Assembly (NCBI GenBank): GCA_041545745.1
Contig: CP168152.1
Location: 1,486,001 to 1,550,000 of the forward strand
Length of the DNA stretch: 64,000 bases
Origin: Stenotrophomonas indicatrix
Lineage (GTDB): Bacteria; Pseudomonadota; Gammaproteobacteria; Xanthomonadales; Xanthomonadaceae
Reading direction: 5' to 3'
Shown: piece after piece, positions 1 to 7,530 of the stretch
How positions within the stretch are numbered: position 1 is the first letter of the stretch
Layout of the letters: each line of letters opens with the position of its first letter
The notes under the pieces: model-generated
What the model saw: the letters and a program-made list of their open reading frames with translations, nothing else
Database searches by the model: none
Told to the model about the DNA's origin: nothing
Position numbers and translations under genes: made by a program

Positions 1-599
1 ATCGCGTAATCCACCAGCTCCGGGTTGTAGTTGGTATCGACGACCGCGATCACCGGGATGCCGAGCTTCTTGGCTTCCTTGATGGCGATGTCTTCGTGAC
101 CGATATCGATGACGAAGATCGCGTCCGGCAGACGGTTCATGTCCTTGATGCCACCCAGCGAGGCTTCCAGCTTGTCACGCTCGCGACGCAGGCCCAGCAC
201 TTCGTGCTTGACCAGCTTCTCGAAGGTGCCGTCGGATTCACCGGCTTCCAGTTCCTTCAGGCGGGCAACCGACTGCTTGACGGTACGGAAGTTGGTCAGG
301 GTGCCGCCCAGCCAACGCTGGTTCATGAACGGCATGCCGCAACGCTCGGCTTCTTCGCGGATCGACTCACGCGCGCTGCGCTTGGTGCCCAGGAACAGGA
401 TGGTGCCGCGCTTCTGGGCAACCGACGAGATGAAGTTCATCGCGTCGTTGAACAGCGGGACGGTCTTTTCCAGGTTGATGATGTGGATCTTGCCGCGGGC
501 GCCGAAGATGTACGGAGCCATTTTCGGGTTCCAATAGCGGGTCTGGTGGCCGAAGTGGACGCCGGCTTCCAGCATCTGACGCATGGTGACCTGGGGCAT
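1..599 (-). CDS. rpsB: 30S ribosomal protein S2, C-terminus outside the window
   Basis: The minus-strand frame starts [18 protein letters not shown] and continues with NPKMAPYI and other segments typical of ribosomal protein S2, which joins the small subunit late and contacts S1. About 199 N-terminal residues are visible; the C-terminus lies beyond base 1. The start is the ATG at 599. The gene is read from a promoter about 220 bp upstream that overlaps the end of the pilus operon. In many proteobacteria rpsB lies next to, and divergent from, map. Here the two are separated by about 6 kb of pilus genes. Confidence 0.97.
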   Translation of the reverse strand, partial: MPQVTMRQMLEAGVHFGHQTRYWNPKMAPYIFGARGKIHIINLEKTVPLFNDAMNFISSVAQKRGTILFLGTKRSARESIREEAERCGMPFMNQRWLGGTLTNFRTVKQSVARLKELEAGESDGTFEKLVKHEVLGLRRERDKLEASLGGIKDMNRLPDAIFVIDIGHEDIAIKEAKKLGIPVIAVVDTNYNPELVDYA

Positions 600-811
600 T
601 GCAATACTCCTGATGGGGAACCGGCGATTCCGCCCGCGGGATAGGTATGCGGGACGCGTGGAAGCGCTGAAGGTTCCGGGGTTGGGCTTCCCTGTTGCCT
701 CCGTGGCCGAACTCCTTGCGGAGCACCCCGGCACGGATGGGGGCAGCAGGTGTGGATTCACCGGTGACGTCCGGCGTGGACGGCGTCCTGCGCACAGGGC
801 GGCAGGACATC
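600..811 (-). promoter_or_regulatory. Long rpsB 5' leader, possible S2 autoregulatory RNA
   Basis: About 210 nt separate the predicted rpsB transcription start (near 811) from its ATG at 599, with no gene between. Near its 5' end (about 786-810) the leader can fold a hairpin with GTCCTGC/GCAGGAC arms. Long rpsB leaders bound by S2 are known in gammaproteobacteria; that this one works the same way is inference. No other gene is seen in the stretch. Confidence 0.45.
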
Positions 812-817
812 CCGGCG

Positions 818-847
818 ATTATAGCCCGCTTGGGCGGCGCGCTGCAA
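818..847 (-). promoter_or_regulatory. rpsB promoter, -10 TATAAT and -35 TTGCAG
   Basis: On the minus strand a perfect -10 hexamer TATAAT (818-823) lies 18 bp from TTGCAG (842-847). The TAA stop codon of the upstream fimbrial chaperone gene (819-821) is part of the -10 box, so the rpsB promoter sits at the very end of the pilus operon. Confidence 0.65.
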
Positions 848-1517
848 TTGCGGGCGTCGGCGCGGCCAGGATCACCTCTGCACCGTCCTGCAGGCGAGCG
901 TGGAACCTGCCGCCTGCATAGCCATCGGCGCGCGGCGGCAGCTGCCATTGGCGCTGGCGCGCCGCCAATATGTAGCCGGCAAGGCCGGGCAGCAGCAGGT
1001 TGCGGTGGCCGCCAGCCGCCTCATAGGCAAGATCGCTCAGGCGCGCGTGCCCGGTGCCACCGTTCAGCAGTCGCAGTATCAGTTGCGACCCGTTGAGCAC
1101 CACTTCTGCCTGCAGGCAGGGGGGCGCTGGGCCGGCCGGTTCGCCGCGGAACAGGGGCAGTGAATAGCGTGGCATGGCCGGTTCTGCCGGTGCCAGGATG
1201 ATACGGAATGCCTGTTCGGCGGCCACCGGCGCGGACGACGCCGGCAGCAACCAGACGCGCTGCCGCGCACCGACAGGAAGGTCCAGCACGGTCGGACTGG
1301 CCAGCACCAGCGCGCTGCGTTGCAGGTGTTCGGCCCCCGGTTGCTGGTCCCACGCCCAGATCTGCACCTGGCCGCGCCAATGGCCAGGGCCAGGATTGTG
1401 CAGCCACAGCTCGGACCGCCCCTGTGCAGCCGGCAGGCGCAGCGTTGTCGGCATCAGATCCAGCGCCTGTAGCGGCATGGGCAGTAGTGCCATCAGCAGG
1501 GGCAGCAGTTGGCGCAT
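819..1517 (-). CDS. Second, divergent PapD-like fimbrial chaperone
   Basis: A 232-residue protein with an N-terminal signal peptide (about residues 1-18, ending LQA). It then reads like the two Ig-like domains of periplasmic pilus chaperones: SELWLHNPG, SPTVLDLPVGARQRVWLL, and a G1-strand-like RYSLPLFRG near residue 115. Such chaperones cap pilin subunits by donor-strand complementation until the usher takes them. It is the last gene of the pilus operon, and its ATG shares one base (TGATG) with the stop of the preceding small gene. It is clearly diverged from the other chaperone in the operon (5233-5985). It could serve the tip adhesin or act as an accessory chaperone; which one is inference. 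Confidence 0.82.
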   Translation of the reverse strand: MRQLLPLLMALLPMPLQALDLMPTTLRLPAAQGRSELWLHNPGPGHWRGQVQIWAWDQQPGAEHLQRSALVLASPTVLDLPVGARQRVWLLPASSAPVAAEQAFRIILAPAEPAMPRYSLPLFRGEPAGPAPPCLQAEVVLNGSQLILRLLNGGTGHARLSDLAYEAAGGHRNLLLPGLAGYILAARQRQWQLPPRADGYAGGRFHARLQDGAEVILAAPTPAIAARRPSGL

Positions 1518-1771
1518 CAGTAGTAGGTGGTACGCGGTTCGGATGCGGCACGCCCTTGCTCGTCCTGCGCTGGCGGGGCCAGTTCACGGATCTGTGGCGG
1601 CAGGTGCAGGGCGTCGCTGTGCTGCTGTGGCACCGGGCAACGGGGGCCGCCCTCCGTGCCTGCGCAGCCTTCAACCACGGTCAGGCGGATCTGCAGTGGG
1701 GCGGGCGCCGGGCCGGCCCACGCTGTCGTGCTGGCAATGGACATCACTCCGATCAGTACTGCCCGAACCAC
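1517..1771 (-). CDS. Small secreted protein of the pilus operon, unknown function
   Basis: An 84-residue ORF with a convincing signal peptide (to about residue 19, ending AWAG). The mature N-terminus, LQIRLTVVEGC, resembles the first strand of spore-coat-U pilins; a Pro/Gln-rich tail ending RTTYY follows. It lies 74 bp after the tip-protein gene, and its stop overlaps the start of the second chaperone, so it is co-translated with the operon. It could be a shortened pilin-like subunit, an assembly factor or a remnant. I do not recognise a named family. Confidence 0.6.
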   Translation of the reverse strand: MVRAVLIGVMSIASTTAWAGPAPAPLQIRLTVVEGCAGTEGGPRCPVPQQHSDALHLPPQIRELAPPAQDEQGRAASEPRTTYY

Positions 1772-1845
1772 CTGCCATCCACTGCGTTGTCGACTTGATG
1801 CGCGGTATCGGCCGACAGGGGGGATTCTGTAGTGCGGGGCGTCAC

Positions 1846-2886
1846 TCAGTAAGTGATCGTTACCTGTACCAGGTCGTTGTACGTGCCGGCCGGCGGTTGG
1901 CCACTCACCGGCGGTACCCGGCCGTAGATGGTCAACGGTTGCGCGCTGCCAGTGCCGACGCCGCTGAAGGTGTCCACGGTGAGCGTATTGCCCCAGCGCT
2001 GGCTGCGCGCAGCATCCCGATACAGCTCATAGGTCAGGTAATAGTTGTTGCTGCCGATGGTGGTGCGCATGCGCCGGGTACTGCTCAGGGCAGGGTTGTT
2101 CTGGCCGTTGTCGAGGCTTACCTGGAATGCGGTGCGCTTGAGGCAGGTCAGGGTGAAGGTGGCGGTCTGGTCGATGTTGGCGGGAATGCCGCCGGTGACG
2201 TTGCCGAAATTCATGGTGGTGGTGAGGTAGCTGCCGCATTGCGGCAGCACCGTGGCAGTGGCATTGAAGGTGAAGGCATTGCTGGCGGTGTTGGTGCCGG
2301 TAGCGCCGCCATTGCAGGTGGCCGGAACGGTGGCGGTGCCCAGCAGCACCTCGTTCCAGGCCCAGGTGAGTACCACGCTGGCACCGGTGAAGGTGCTGCT
2401 GTAGTTGCCGGAGGCCAGCAACTGGTTGGCCGGGATCTGTGCGAACAACTGCGTGGTACGGCTGCCGGAGCCGCCGATCAGCGGCACGTTGTAGGTCATC
2501 GTCAGTTCCTGTGCGGGCGGTGTGCCGCGCGGTGCCAGGCCGGTGACTTCGCTGTAGTTGGCGACGTTGTAGATCTGGAAGTTGAGCGGATCACTGCTGC
2601 CGTTGACCATTGTCCGCCACGGCGAAGTACTGGTGCCGCCGGTGCCATTGCCCAGGCCGATGCAGACGCGGATGCCGGTGGTGGCGATCAGGCTGAGCGC
2701 GGCGGTGGAGCAGTTCACGGTGATGTTCAAGGTACCGGGGGTGGCACCTGAAGCGCCGCTGCTGACGTTGCCGAAGGGCAGCAGCGCGTCGGCGGTGGCG
2801 GTGCAGGTGGCGGCCGCGCGCGTCGGTGCACTGGCGACCAGGCCTGCAAGCAGCAGCAGGCCGAGCAGCAGCGGGCGCAGGCTCAC
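1846..2886 (-). CDS. Two-domain spore coat U (CsuE-like) pilus tip protein
   Basis: A 346-residue secreted protein with two consecutive SCPU (Csu-type pilin) domains. The first begins around TCTATADALLPFGNVSSGA, the second around VLPQCGSYLTTTMNFGNV, and the protein ends ITY like other SCPU pilins. The start is taken as the GTG at 2886 (VSLRPLLLGLLLL), because that GTGA overlaps the usher's TGA and is followed directly by a signal peptide. In the Acinetobacter Csu pilus the two-domain CsuE is the tip adhesin, and size and position after the usher match. Attachment to abiotic surfaces is therefore likely but unproven. Confidence 0.85.
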   Translation of the reverse strand: MSLRPLLLGLLLLAGLVASAPTRAAATCTATADALLPFGNVSSGASGATPGTLNITVNCSTAALSLIATTGIRVCIGLGNGTGGTSTSPWRTMVNGSSDPLNFQIYNVANYSEVTGLAPRGTPPAQELTMTYNVPLIGGSGSRTTQLFAQIPANQLLASGNYSSTFTGASVVLTWAWNEVLLGTATVPATCNGGATGTNTASNAFTFNATATVLPQCGSYLTTTMNFGNVTGGIPANIDQTATFTLTCLKRTAFQVSLDNGQNNPALSSTRRMRTTIGSNNYYLTYELYRDAARSQRWGNTLTVDTFSGVGTGSAQPLTIYGRVPPVSGQPPAGTYNDLVQVTITY

Positions 2887-5279
2887 GGCGCCACCTCCGG
2901 CACGCATTGCAGGGGCGCCGGACGAGGCCATGCACCTGCGGCGACCACCTGCGGCGATGCCGGTACCCGCGTACGGCATTGTCCCCTGCTGGTGGTGATG
3001 TACAGCACGGTGCCAGCGGCCACGTCTTCCAGGTACAGCAGTCCGTCGTAACCAAGTGATGCCTGGCGGCCATCCGGCAGCTGCACCTCGCTGCCCGCTT
3101 CCAGCGGCTGCCCCGCCATGTCCTGCACGGTGAGGGTCAACGAGGGCCGCGAGCGCAGGTTGAAGGTCAGCCCGGTGCCGGCACGCTGGCGCGGTGTCAC
3201 CCAATCCTCGATGCGATCGGCGCGCATGTCCGCCGGCAGGTCCAGGGTGTCGATGGAGACGCGGTTGCGCTGCCAGGACAGCAGTGGGCTGATCAGGAGC
3301 AGGCCGCGATCGTCGGTGACACCGATCAGGCGGTTCTCAAGCCGCACTGGAACACCGCCAATGCCATTCGTGCTGACCACGGCGAAGGCATCGGCGACTT
3401 CGCGGGCGGCAAAGGTGTGCCCGGCCATCCACACCAGGCTGCCGCTGGCGCTGCCATAGGTGTAGTTGAGGCCGGCCTGCCGCGAGGCACCCAAGGCGTA
3501 GCGACCGACATCGTTGAGGATGCCGACTTCGGCCAAGCCGCCACTGCCGCCGTCGCCGTGGCGGACCTGGGCGCGCCAACCGATGCCGCCGGCGCTGCCG
3601 TCGCCAGGCACCGGCTGGGTGACATCGGCGACCCAGCTCTGGCGGTCGCCGTTGCGCTGGGTGGACAGGCTTGCCTGGCGGTTGTTGCCCAGGCTTGCGG
3701 TCAGCGACAGGTAGACACTGCGGTCATCGCTGTTGTCCAGGTTCTGGTTGACCGACAGGTAGGCCGACCAGCGCTGGCTCCAGCTGCGTGACCAGAACAG
3801 GCTGGCATAGCGGCTGTCCTCGCCATCGGGGTAGCGCAGGCGCAGGTAACTGGCGCTCAAGGTGCCCAAACGCAACAGGTCCAGGCCGACCGTGGCCTGC
3901 TCGCTGATGCTGGGCGGCAGGTTGGCCTGCAGCGCGCCCAGGTCGCGGTAGTCGCCGTGGCTGCGCACGCTGCGCAGGTTGAAATTGAAGCGCCGGTTGT
4001 TCCAGCTGTACCCCAGCGCCCACTGGCCGCCCTGCAGACCCTGGTAGTGGCTGTGGGCGTAAGCAGCATTGAATACGCCCGCACCGCCCAGCAGCCACCA
4101 GCCACCCACGCCGGCCTGGGCCAGACCGCCGCCGCCTTCGGCGTGTGCTTCGCCGGTGAAGGTATCGCTGACGCCGCCGCGCCAGCTGGCGCTTGCCACG
4201 GTGCGGTCGTCGTAGGCGAAGGAGCGTTCGCCGAACTGCTCGCGCAGCTGGCCGACGCCGAGCGACCAGTCCGACAGGCCCTTGGCCAGCAGCTGCTGGG
4301 TGCCGTAGAAGCTGAAATCCAGCGTCTGCATGCGGCCGAAGGCATCGGTGACCACCACCTGCGCGCTGCCGGTGCCGCTGATGCCCGGTTGCGCCGCCAG
4401 CTGGAACGGCCCGACCGGTACCTGGCCGCTGTACTGGCGCAGGCCATCCACATACAGCTCGACCGTCGATGGCACCACCGCCTGGCCGAGGAAGGCCGGG
4501 GTCGGAGTGAGTACACGGTACGGCTGCAGTCCGTAATTGCGGCCGATCTGCAGTCCGCCCAGGCGTACCGGCCGGCTCCAGTCGACAAAGCCGCTGTAGA
4601 AGTCGCCCACCTCCAGGGTCAGCGCCCTGTCCGGGAAATCCAGGGTCCAGCGCGTATCCAGGCGTACGCTTTCGCTGCGCCAGTGGCGGTCTCCGGTCTG
4701 GTAGCGACGGCTGACCGCGGTGTTGTCGAAGGTGCCGGCCCCTATGCCGAACACCCGCAGCTCAGAGCTCAGGGTCAGGTTGCCGAGGCTGTCGACGCGG
4801 CTGCCATACAGGTCGTAGTTGAGCAGGACGCCGGGCGAGGCACTGCCGCGCGGGGCACGGACCTGCGGGCGGCCGAGCATGGTGGTGGGCAGGGTCAACT
4901 GGTCCACTGGCACGTCCAGGGCGAGGGTCTGCAGCTGCGCGTCATAGCGCACCACCGCGCCGCTGATCTGGTCCAGATAGACCGGGACCTCACCGCTGGC
5001 GTTGAAGCCGAGCTGGCGCAGGATCTCGGGGCTGGCCTGCAGGCGACCCCGATTGTCGGTGAAGGGAAGCAGGCCGCGTGGCGTGCTGTTGAGGGTCACG
5101 TCCAGGTACAGCGTCTGGTTGGCTGTGAGTGGGGTGGGTGGTGGCAGCAGGGTATCGGCGGAGACCCCGGAGACATCGGCTGCATGAGCCGCCGGGGACA
5201 GGGCCGCACCGAGCGCTGCGCTCATCAGCGTCTCAGCGAGCCGGTGGTGGCGGCAGCGGCGTCTGTTCCGACTCGCCAT
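2883..5279 (-). CDS. Outer-membrane fimbrial usher (FimD/CsuD type)
   Basis: An usher of about 798 residues. It forms the outer-membrane channel that recruits chaperone-subunit complexes and polymerises the pilus. Visible parts are an N-terminal domain (LYLDVTLNSTPRGLLPF), a long beta-barrel region (SVRLDTRWTLDFPDRALTLEVGD is typical), and a C-terminal plug or cap region ending CVPEVAP. The start chosen is the ATG at 5279, which gives a signal peptide with a basic n-region ending AAHA and overlaps the chaperone gene by 47 bp. An in-frame ATG at 5225 is the alternative. The length is normal for archaic-clade ushers. Confidence 0.9.
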   Translation of the reverse strand: MASRNRRRCRHHRLAETLMSAALGAALSPAAHAADVSGVSADTLLPPPTPLTANQTLYLDVTLNSTPRGLLPFTDNRGRLQASPEILRQLGFNASGEVPVYLDQISGAVVRYDAQLQTLALDVPVDQLTLPTTMLGRPQVRAPRGSASPGVLLNYDLYGSRVDSLGNLTLSSELRVFGIGAGTFDNTAVSRRYQTGDRHWRSESVRLDTRWTLDFPDRALTLEVGDFYSGFVDWSRPVRLGGLQIGRNYGLQPYRVLTPTPAFLGQAVVPSTVELYVDGLRQYSGQVPVGPFQLAAQPGISGTGSAQVVVTDAFGRMQTLDFSFYGTQQLLAKGLSDWSLGVGQLREQFGERSFAYDDRTVASASWRGGVSDTFTGEAHAEGGGGLAQAGVGGWWLLGGAGVFNAAYAHSHYQGLQGGQWALGYSWNNRRFNFNLRSVRSHGDYRDLGALQANLPPSISEQATVGLDLLRLGTLSASYLRLRYPDGEDSRYASLFWSRSWSQRWSAYLSVNQNLDNSDDRSVYLSLTASLGNNRQASLSTQRNGDRQSWVADVTQPVPGDGSAGGIGWRAQVRHGDGGSGGLAEVGILNDVGRYALGASRQAGLNYTYGSASGSLVWMAGHTFAAREVADAFAVVSTNGIGGVPVRLENRLIGVTDDRGLLLISPLLSWQRNRVSIDTLDLPADMRADRIEDWVTPRQRAGTGLTFNLRSRPSLTLTVQDMAGQPLEAGSEVQLPDGRQASLGYDGLLYLEDVAAGTVLYITTSRGQCRTRVPASPQVVAAGAWPRPAPLQCVPEVAP

Positions 5280-5985
5280 TGAGCTTGGCCGTGATCTGGT
5301 CGTTGTCGCGGTCGATCGCCGTGCGTTCCAGCGGCCAGCGCATGATCTGGCCGGGGAGTACGTAGCCCAGCAGGCCCGGATGGACGATGCGCGGGCGCTC
5401 CTTGCTGCCGAGGGCAAGGTCGGCGATCTGCGCGTAGCTGTTGCCCGTGTTGCCCACTTCCACGCCGTTGCGGCCGTCGTCCAACCGGACCAGTCGGGCA
5501 TGCAGCTGTGGCGCGAGCCGGCTGCCGGCGCCGGGTTGCACGAATACCGGAATGGAATAGCGCAAAACGAACTGCATGCCTTCGGTGCGCGTGGCCAGAT
5601 CGGGCACCTCGTCGACGATCAACCGGTAGTACTGCTGCGCAGCCGGTGCGTCGGCCACGGCGCGGATGACCCGTACCAGCTGCTGCTGGCCGGCGGCCAG
5701 TTCCTGCATCGGTGGCGTGGCCAGCAGATCTTCGGTGGGCAGCAGCTGTTCGTTGCCGTCCTGCTGCACCCAACGGAATACCCGCACCTGCAGCTTCACC
5801 GGCGAGGTGCCGCTGTTGGTCAACCACAATTCGCCGGCGCGCTGGCGTGCCTCCAGCTGCAGGCTGGTGGGCGCGACCTGCAGGCTGGTCGCCGGGACCT
5901 CGGCGGCCACCAGCAGGCCAAAGACGAGCAGCGCCACGCCGGTGGCGCGCCACCGGCGGGATCCGGCCATTCGGGCGTGCTCCAT
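5233..5985 (-). CDS. PapD-like periplasmic pilus chaperone (CsuC type)
   Basis: A 250-residue chaperone: signal sequence (to about residue 33), then TSLQVAPTSLQLEARQRAGE and LWLTNSGTSPVKLQVRVFRW, the usual N-terminal Ig domain, and a G1-like strand RYSIPVFVQPG. It holds folded pilins in the periplasm and delivers them to the usher. Its ATG shares one base with the TGA of the upstream pilin gene (TGATG), so translation is coupled. The order pilin, chaperone, usher, two-domain tip protein is the Csu layout. Confidence 0.9.
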   Translation of the reverse strand: MEHARMAGSRRWRATGVALLVFGLLVAAEVPATSLQVAPTSLQLEARQRAGELWLTNSGTSPVKLQVRVFRWVQQDGNEQLLPTEDLLATPPMQELAAGQQQLVRVIRAVADAPAAQQYYRLIVDEVPDLATRTEGMQFVLRYSIPVFVQPGAGSRLAPQLHARLVRLDDGRNGVEVGNTGNSYAQIADLALGSKERPRIVHPGLLGYVLPGQIMRWPLERTAIDRDNDQITAKLNGESEQTPLPPPPAR

Positions 5986-6512
5986 CAATAGGTGATCGTG
6001 GCGGTAACGGTATCCAGGTAGTTGCCGGTCGCAGCGTTGGCCGTGCTCAGGTTGAGGATCTGGCCATAGACGATGTAGGGCACCGCCAGGCCGGTGCCGA
6101 TACCGGCCTGGGTGTTGGTGCCCGTGGTGGCGCCCCACACCAGGGTATGCGCAGCATCCTGGTAGAGCTGGTAGCCCACGTAGTTGTTGGCCGTCACTGC
6201 TGCGTTGGTGTTCTTCATCCGCCGCGTAGTGACGTCATTGGCCGTGCCGGCATTGGCGCCGGCATTCAGCGAGATGGTGTACGGGGTCAGCGCCGAGCAC
6301 TGCGCGGTCACGGTGCCCTGGCCCAGGGTCGGGGTGGCGGTGGTGGAGGCGGCGGTACCGAAGTCGACGTTGGTGGCTGCGGCCGCAGTAATGGTGCAGG
6401 CCTTGGTGACCACCAGGGTGACGTTGAACGTGGTGGTGTCGGCGGCGGCGGCCGGGCCTGCCACCAGCAGGGCCAAGGCCCAGGCCAAAGGGGAACGAGC
6501 TGCGGATCGCAT
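5985..6512 (-). CDS. Spore coat U domain major pilin (CsuA/B-like)
   Basis: A 175-residue pilin with signal peptide (ending AAAAD) and one SCPU domain: TTTFNVTLVVTKACTI at the start, an N-terminal donor strand, and a VTATITY end. The ATG at 6512 is preceded by a strong GGGAGG. Other upstream in-frame Mets lack both this site and a signal peptide. As first gene of the operon it is expected to be the most highly expressed and to form the pilus rod. Confidence 0.88.
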   Translation of the reverse strand: MRSAARSPLAWALALLVAGPAAAADTTTFNVTLVVTKACTITAAAATNVDFGTAASTTATPTLGQGTVTAQCSALTPYTISLNAGANAGTANDVTTRRMKNTNAAVTANNYVGYQLYQDAAHTLVWGATTGTNTQAGIGTGLAVPYIVYGQILNLSTANAATGNYLDTVTATITY

Positions 6513-6738
6513 GGACAACCTCCCTGACCCGAAGGTCCGTTGAACAGCGCGAAGTCGGCACGTTCGGCGCCGATTTGACGACAGTGGCGCCAGCGTAGGC
6601 ACCGCAAGTGTCTGTATTCCGTGAGAAACAGGCGATCGAAAGGGTGTGGGCCATCACGCTTTCACCTTCCTTGCCGGATCCGTGCATGGCCCGTATCGCC
6701 AGTTGGGTGGCGTTCGTTCAGATTGCGGCCGGATCGGC

Positions 6739-6744
6739 GATAAT
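6739..6744 (+). promoter_or_regulatory. Candidate -10 (GATAAT) of map
   Basis: GATAAT ends 7 bp before the map ATG at 6752, so transcription would start at or next to the start codon. A weak -35 (TTCAGA, 6717-6722) is 16 bp upstream. This suggests a leaderless or nearly leaderless map mRNA. The only purine-rich stretch, GGGAG, is 2 nt from the ATG, too close for a normal Shine-Dalgarno. Confidence 0.4.
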
Positions 6745-6751
6745 GGGAGCC

Positions 6752-7528
6752 ATGAGCGTGAATATCAAAACCCCGCAGGAAATCGAGATGATGCGCATCG
6801 CCGGCCGCCTGGCCAGCGAAGTGCTCGACATCGTCACCCCCCACGTCAAGCCCGGTGTCACGACCGAGGAACTGGACCGCATCTGCCACGACCATATCGT
6901 GAACGTGCAGGGCACCATTCCGGCCAACGTCGGCTACCGCGGCTTCCCAAAGACCGTGTGCACCTCGGTCAACAATGTCATCTGCCACGGCATTCCCAGC
7001 GAAGGGAAGGTCCTCAAGGATGGCGACATCATCAATATCGACGTCACCGTCATCAAGGACGGCTGGCATGGCGACACCAGCCGCATGTACTTCGTCGGCA
7101 CCCCGTCGGTGATGGCCAAGCGCCTGGTCGACGCCACCTATGAGGCCATGTGGCGCGGCATCCGCGCGGTGCGTCCGGGCGCAACCCTGGGCGACGTCGG
7201 CCATGCGATCCAGAGCTATGCCGAAGGCGAGCGATTCAGCGTGGTGCGCGAGTACTGCGGTCACGGCATTGGCAAGGTCTACCACGATGAGCCGCAGGTG
7301 GTGCATTACGGCCGTCCCGGCCAGGGCCTGGTGCTGCAGCCGGGCATGACCTTCACCATCGAGCCGATGATCAACGAGGGCACCCGTTACAACAAGGTGC
7401 TGCCCGATGGCTGGACCGTGGTGACCAAGGACCGCAAGCTGTCGGCGCAGTGGGAGCACATGATCGCGGTCACCGAGACCGGCGTGGACGTGCTGACCCT
7501 GTCGCCGGGCGAGTCGCAGGTCTCCTGA
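6752..7528 (+). CDS. map: Methionine aminopeptidase type I
   Basis: 258 residues, starting MSVNIKTPQEIEMMRIAGR. It removes the initiator Met from nascent proteins in the cytoplasm with two divalent metals. Landmarks are CHGIPSEGKVLKDGDIINID with the first Asp ligand, DTSRMY, GHGIGKVYHDEP with the His ligand, MTFTIEPMI with Glu, and WEHMIAVTE with the last Glu. It is the first gene of the map-glnD-dapD-arsC-like-dapE run, two bases from glnD. Confidence 0.97.
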   Translation: MSVNIKTPQEIEMMRIAGRLASEVLDIVTPHVKPGVTTEELDRICHDHIVNVQGTIPANVGYRGFPKTVCTSVNNVICHGIPSEGKVLKDGDIINIDVTVIKDGWHGDTSRMYFVGTPSVMAKRLVDATYEAMWRGIRAVRPGATLGDVGHAIQSYAEGERFSVVREYCGHGIGKVYHDEPQVVHYGRPGQGLVLQPGMTFTIEPMINEGTRYNKVLPDGWTVVTKDRKLSAQWEHMIAVTETGVDVLTLSPGESQVS

Positions 7529-7530
7529 CG

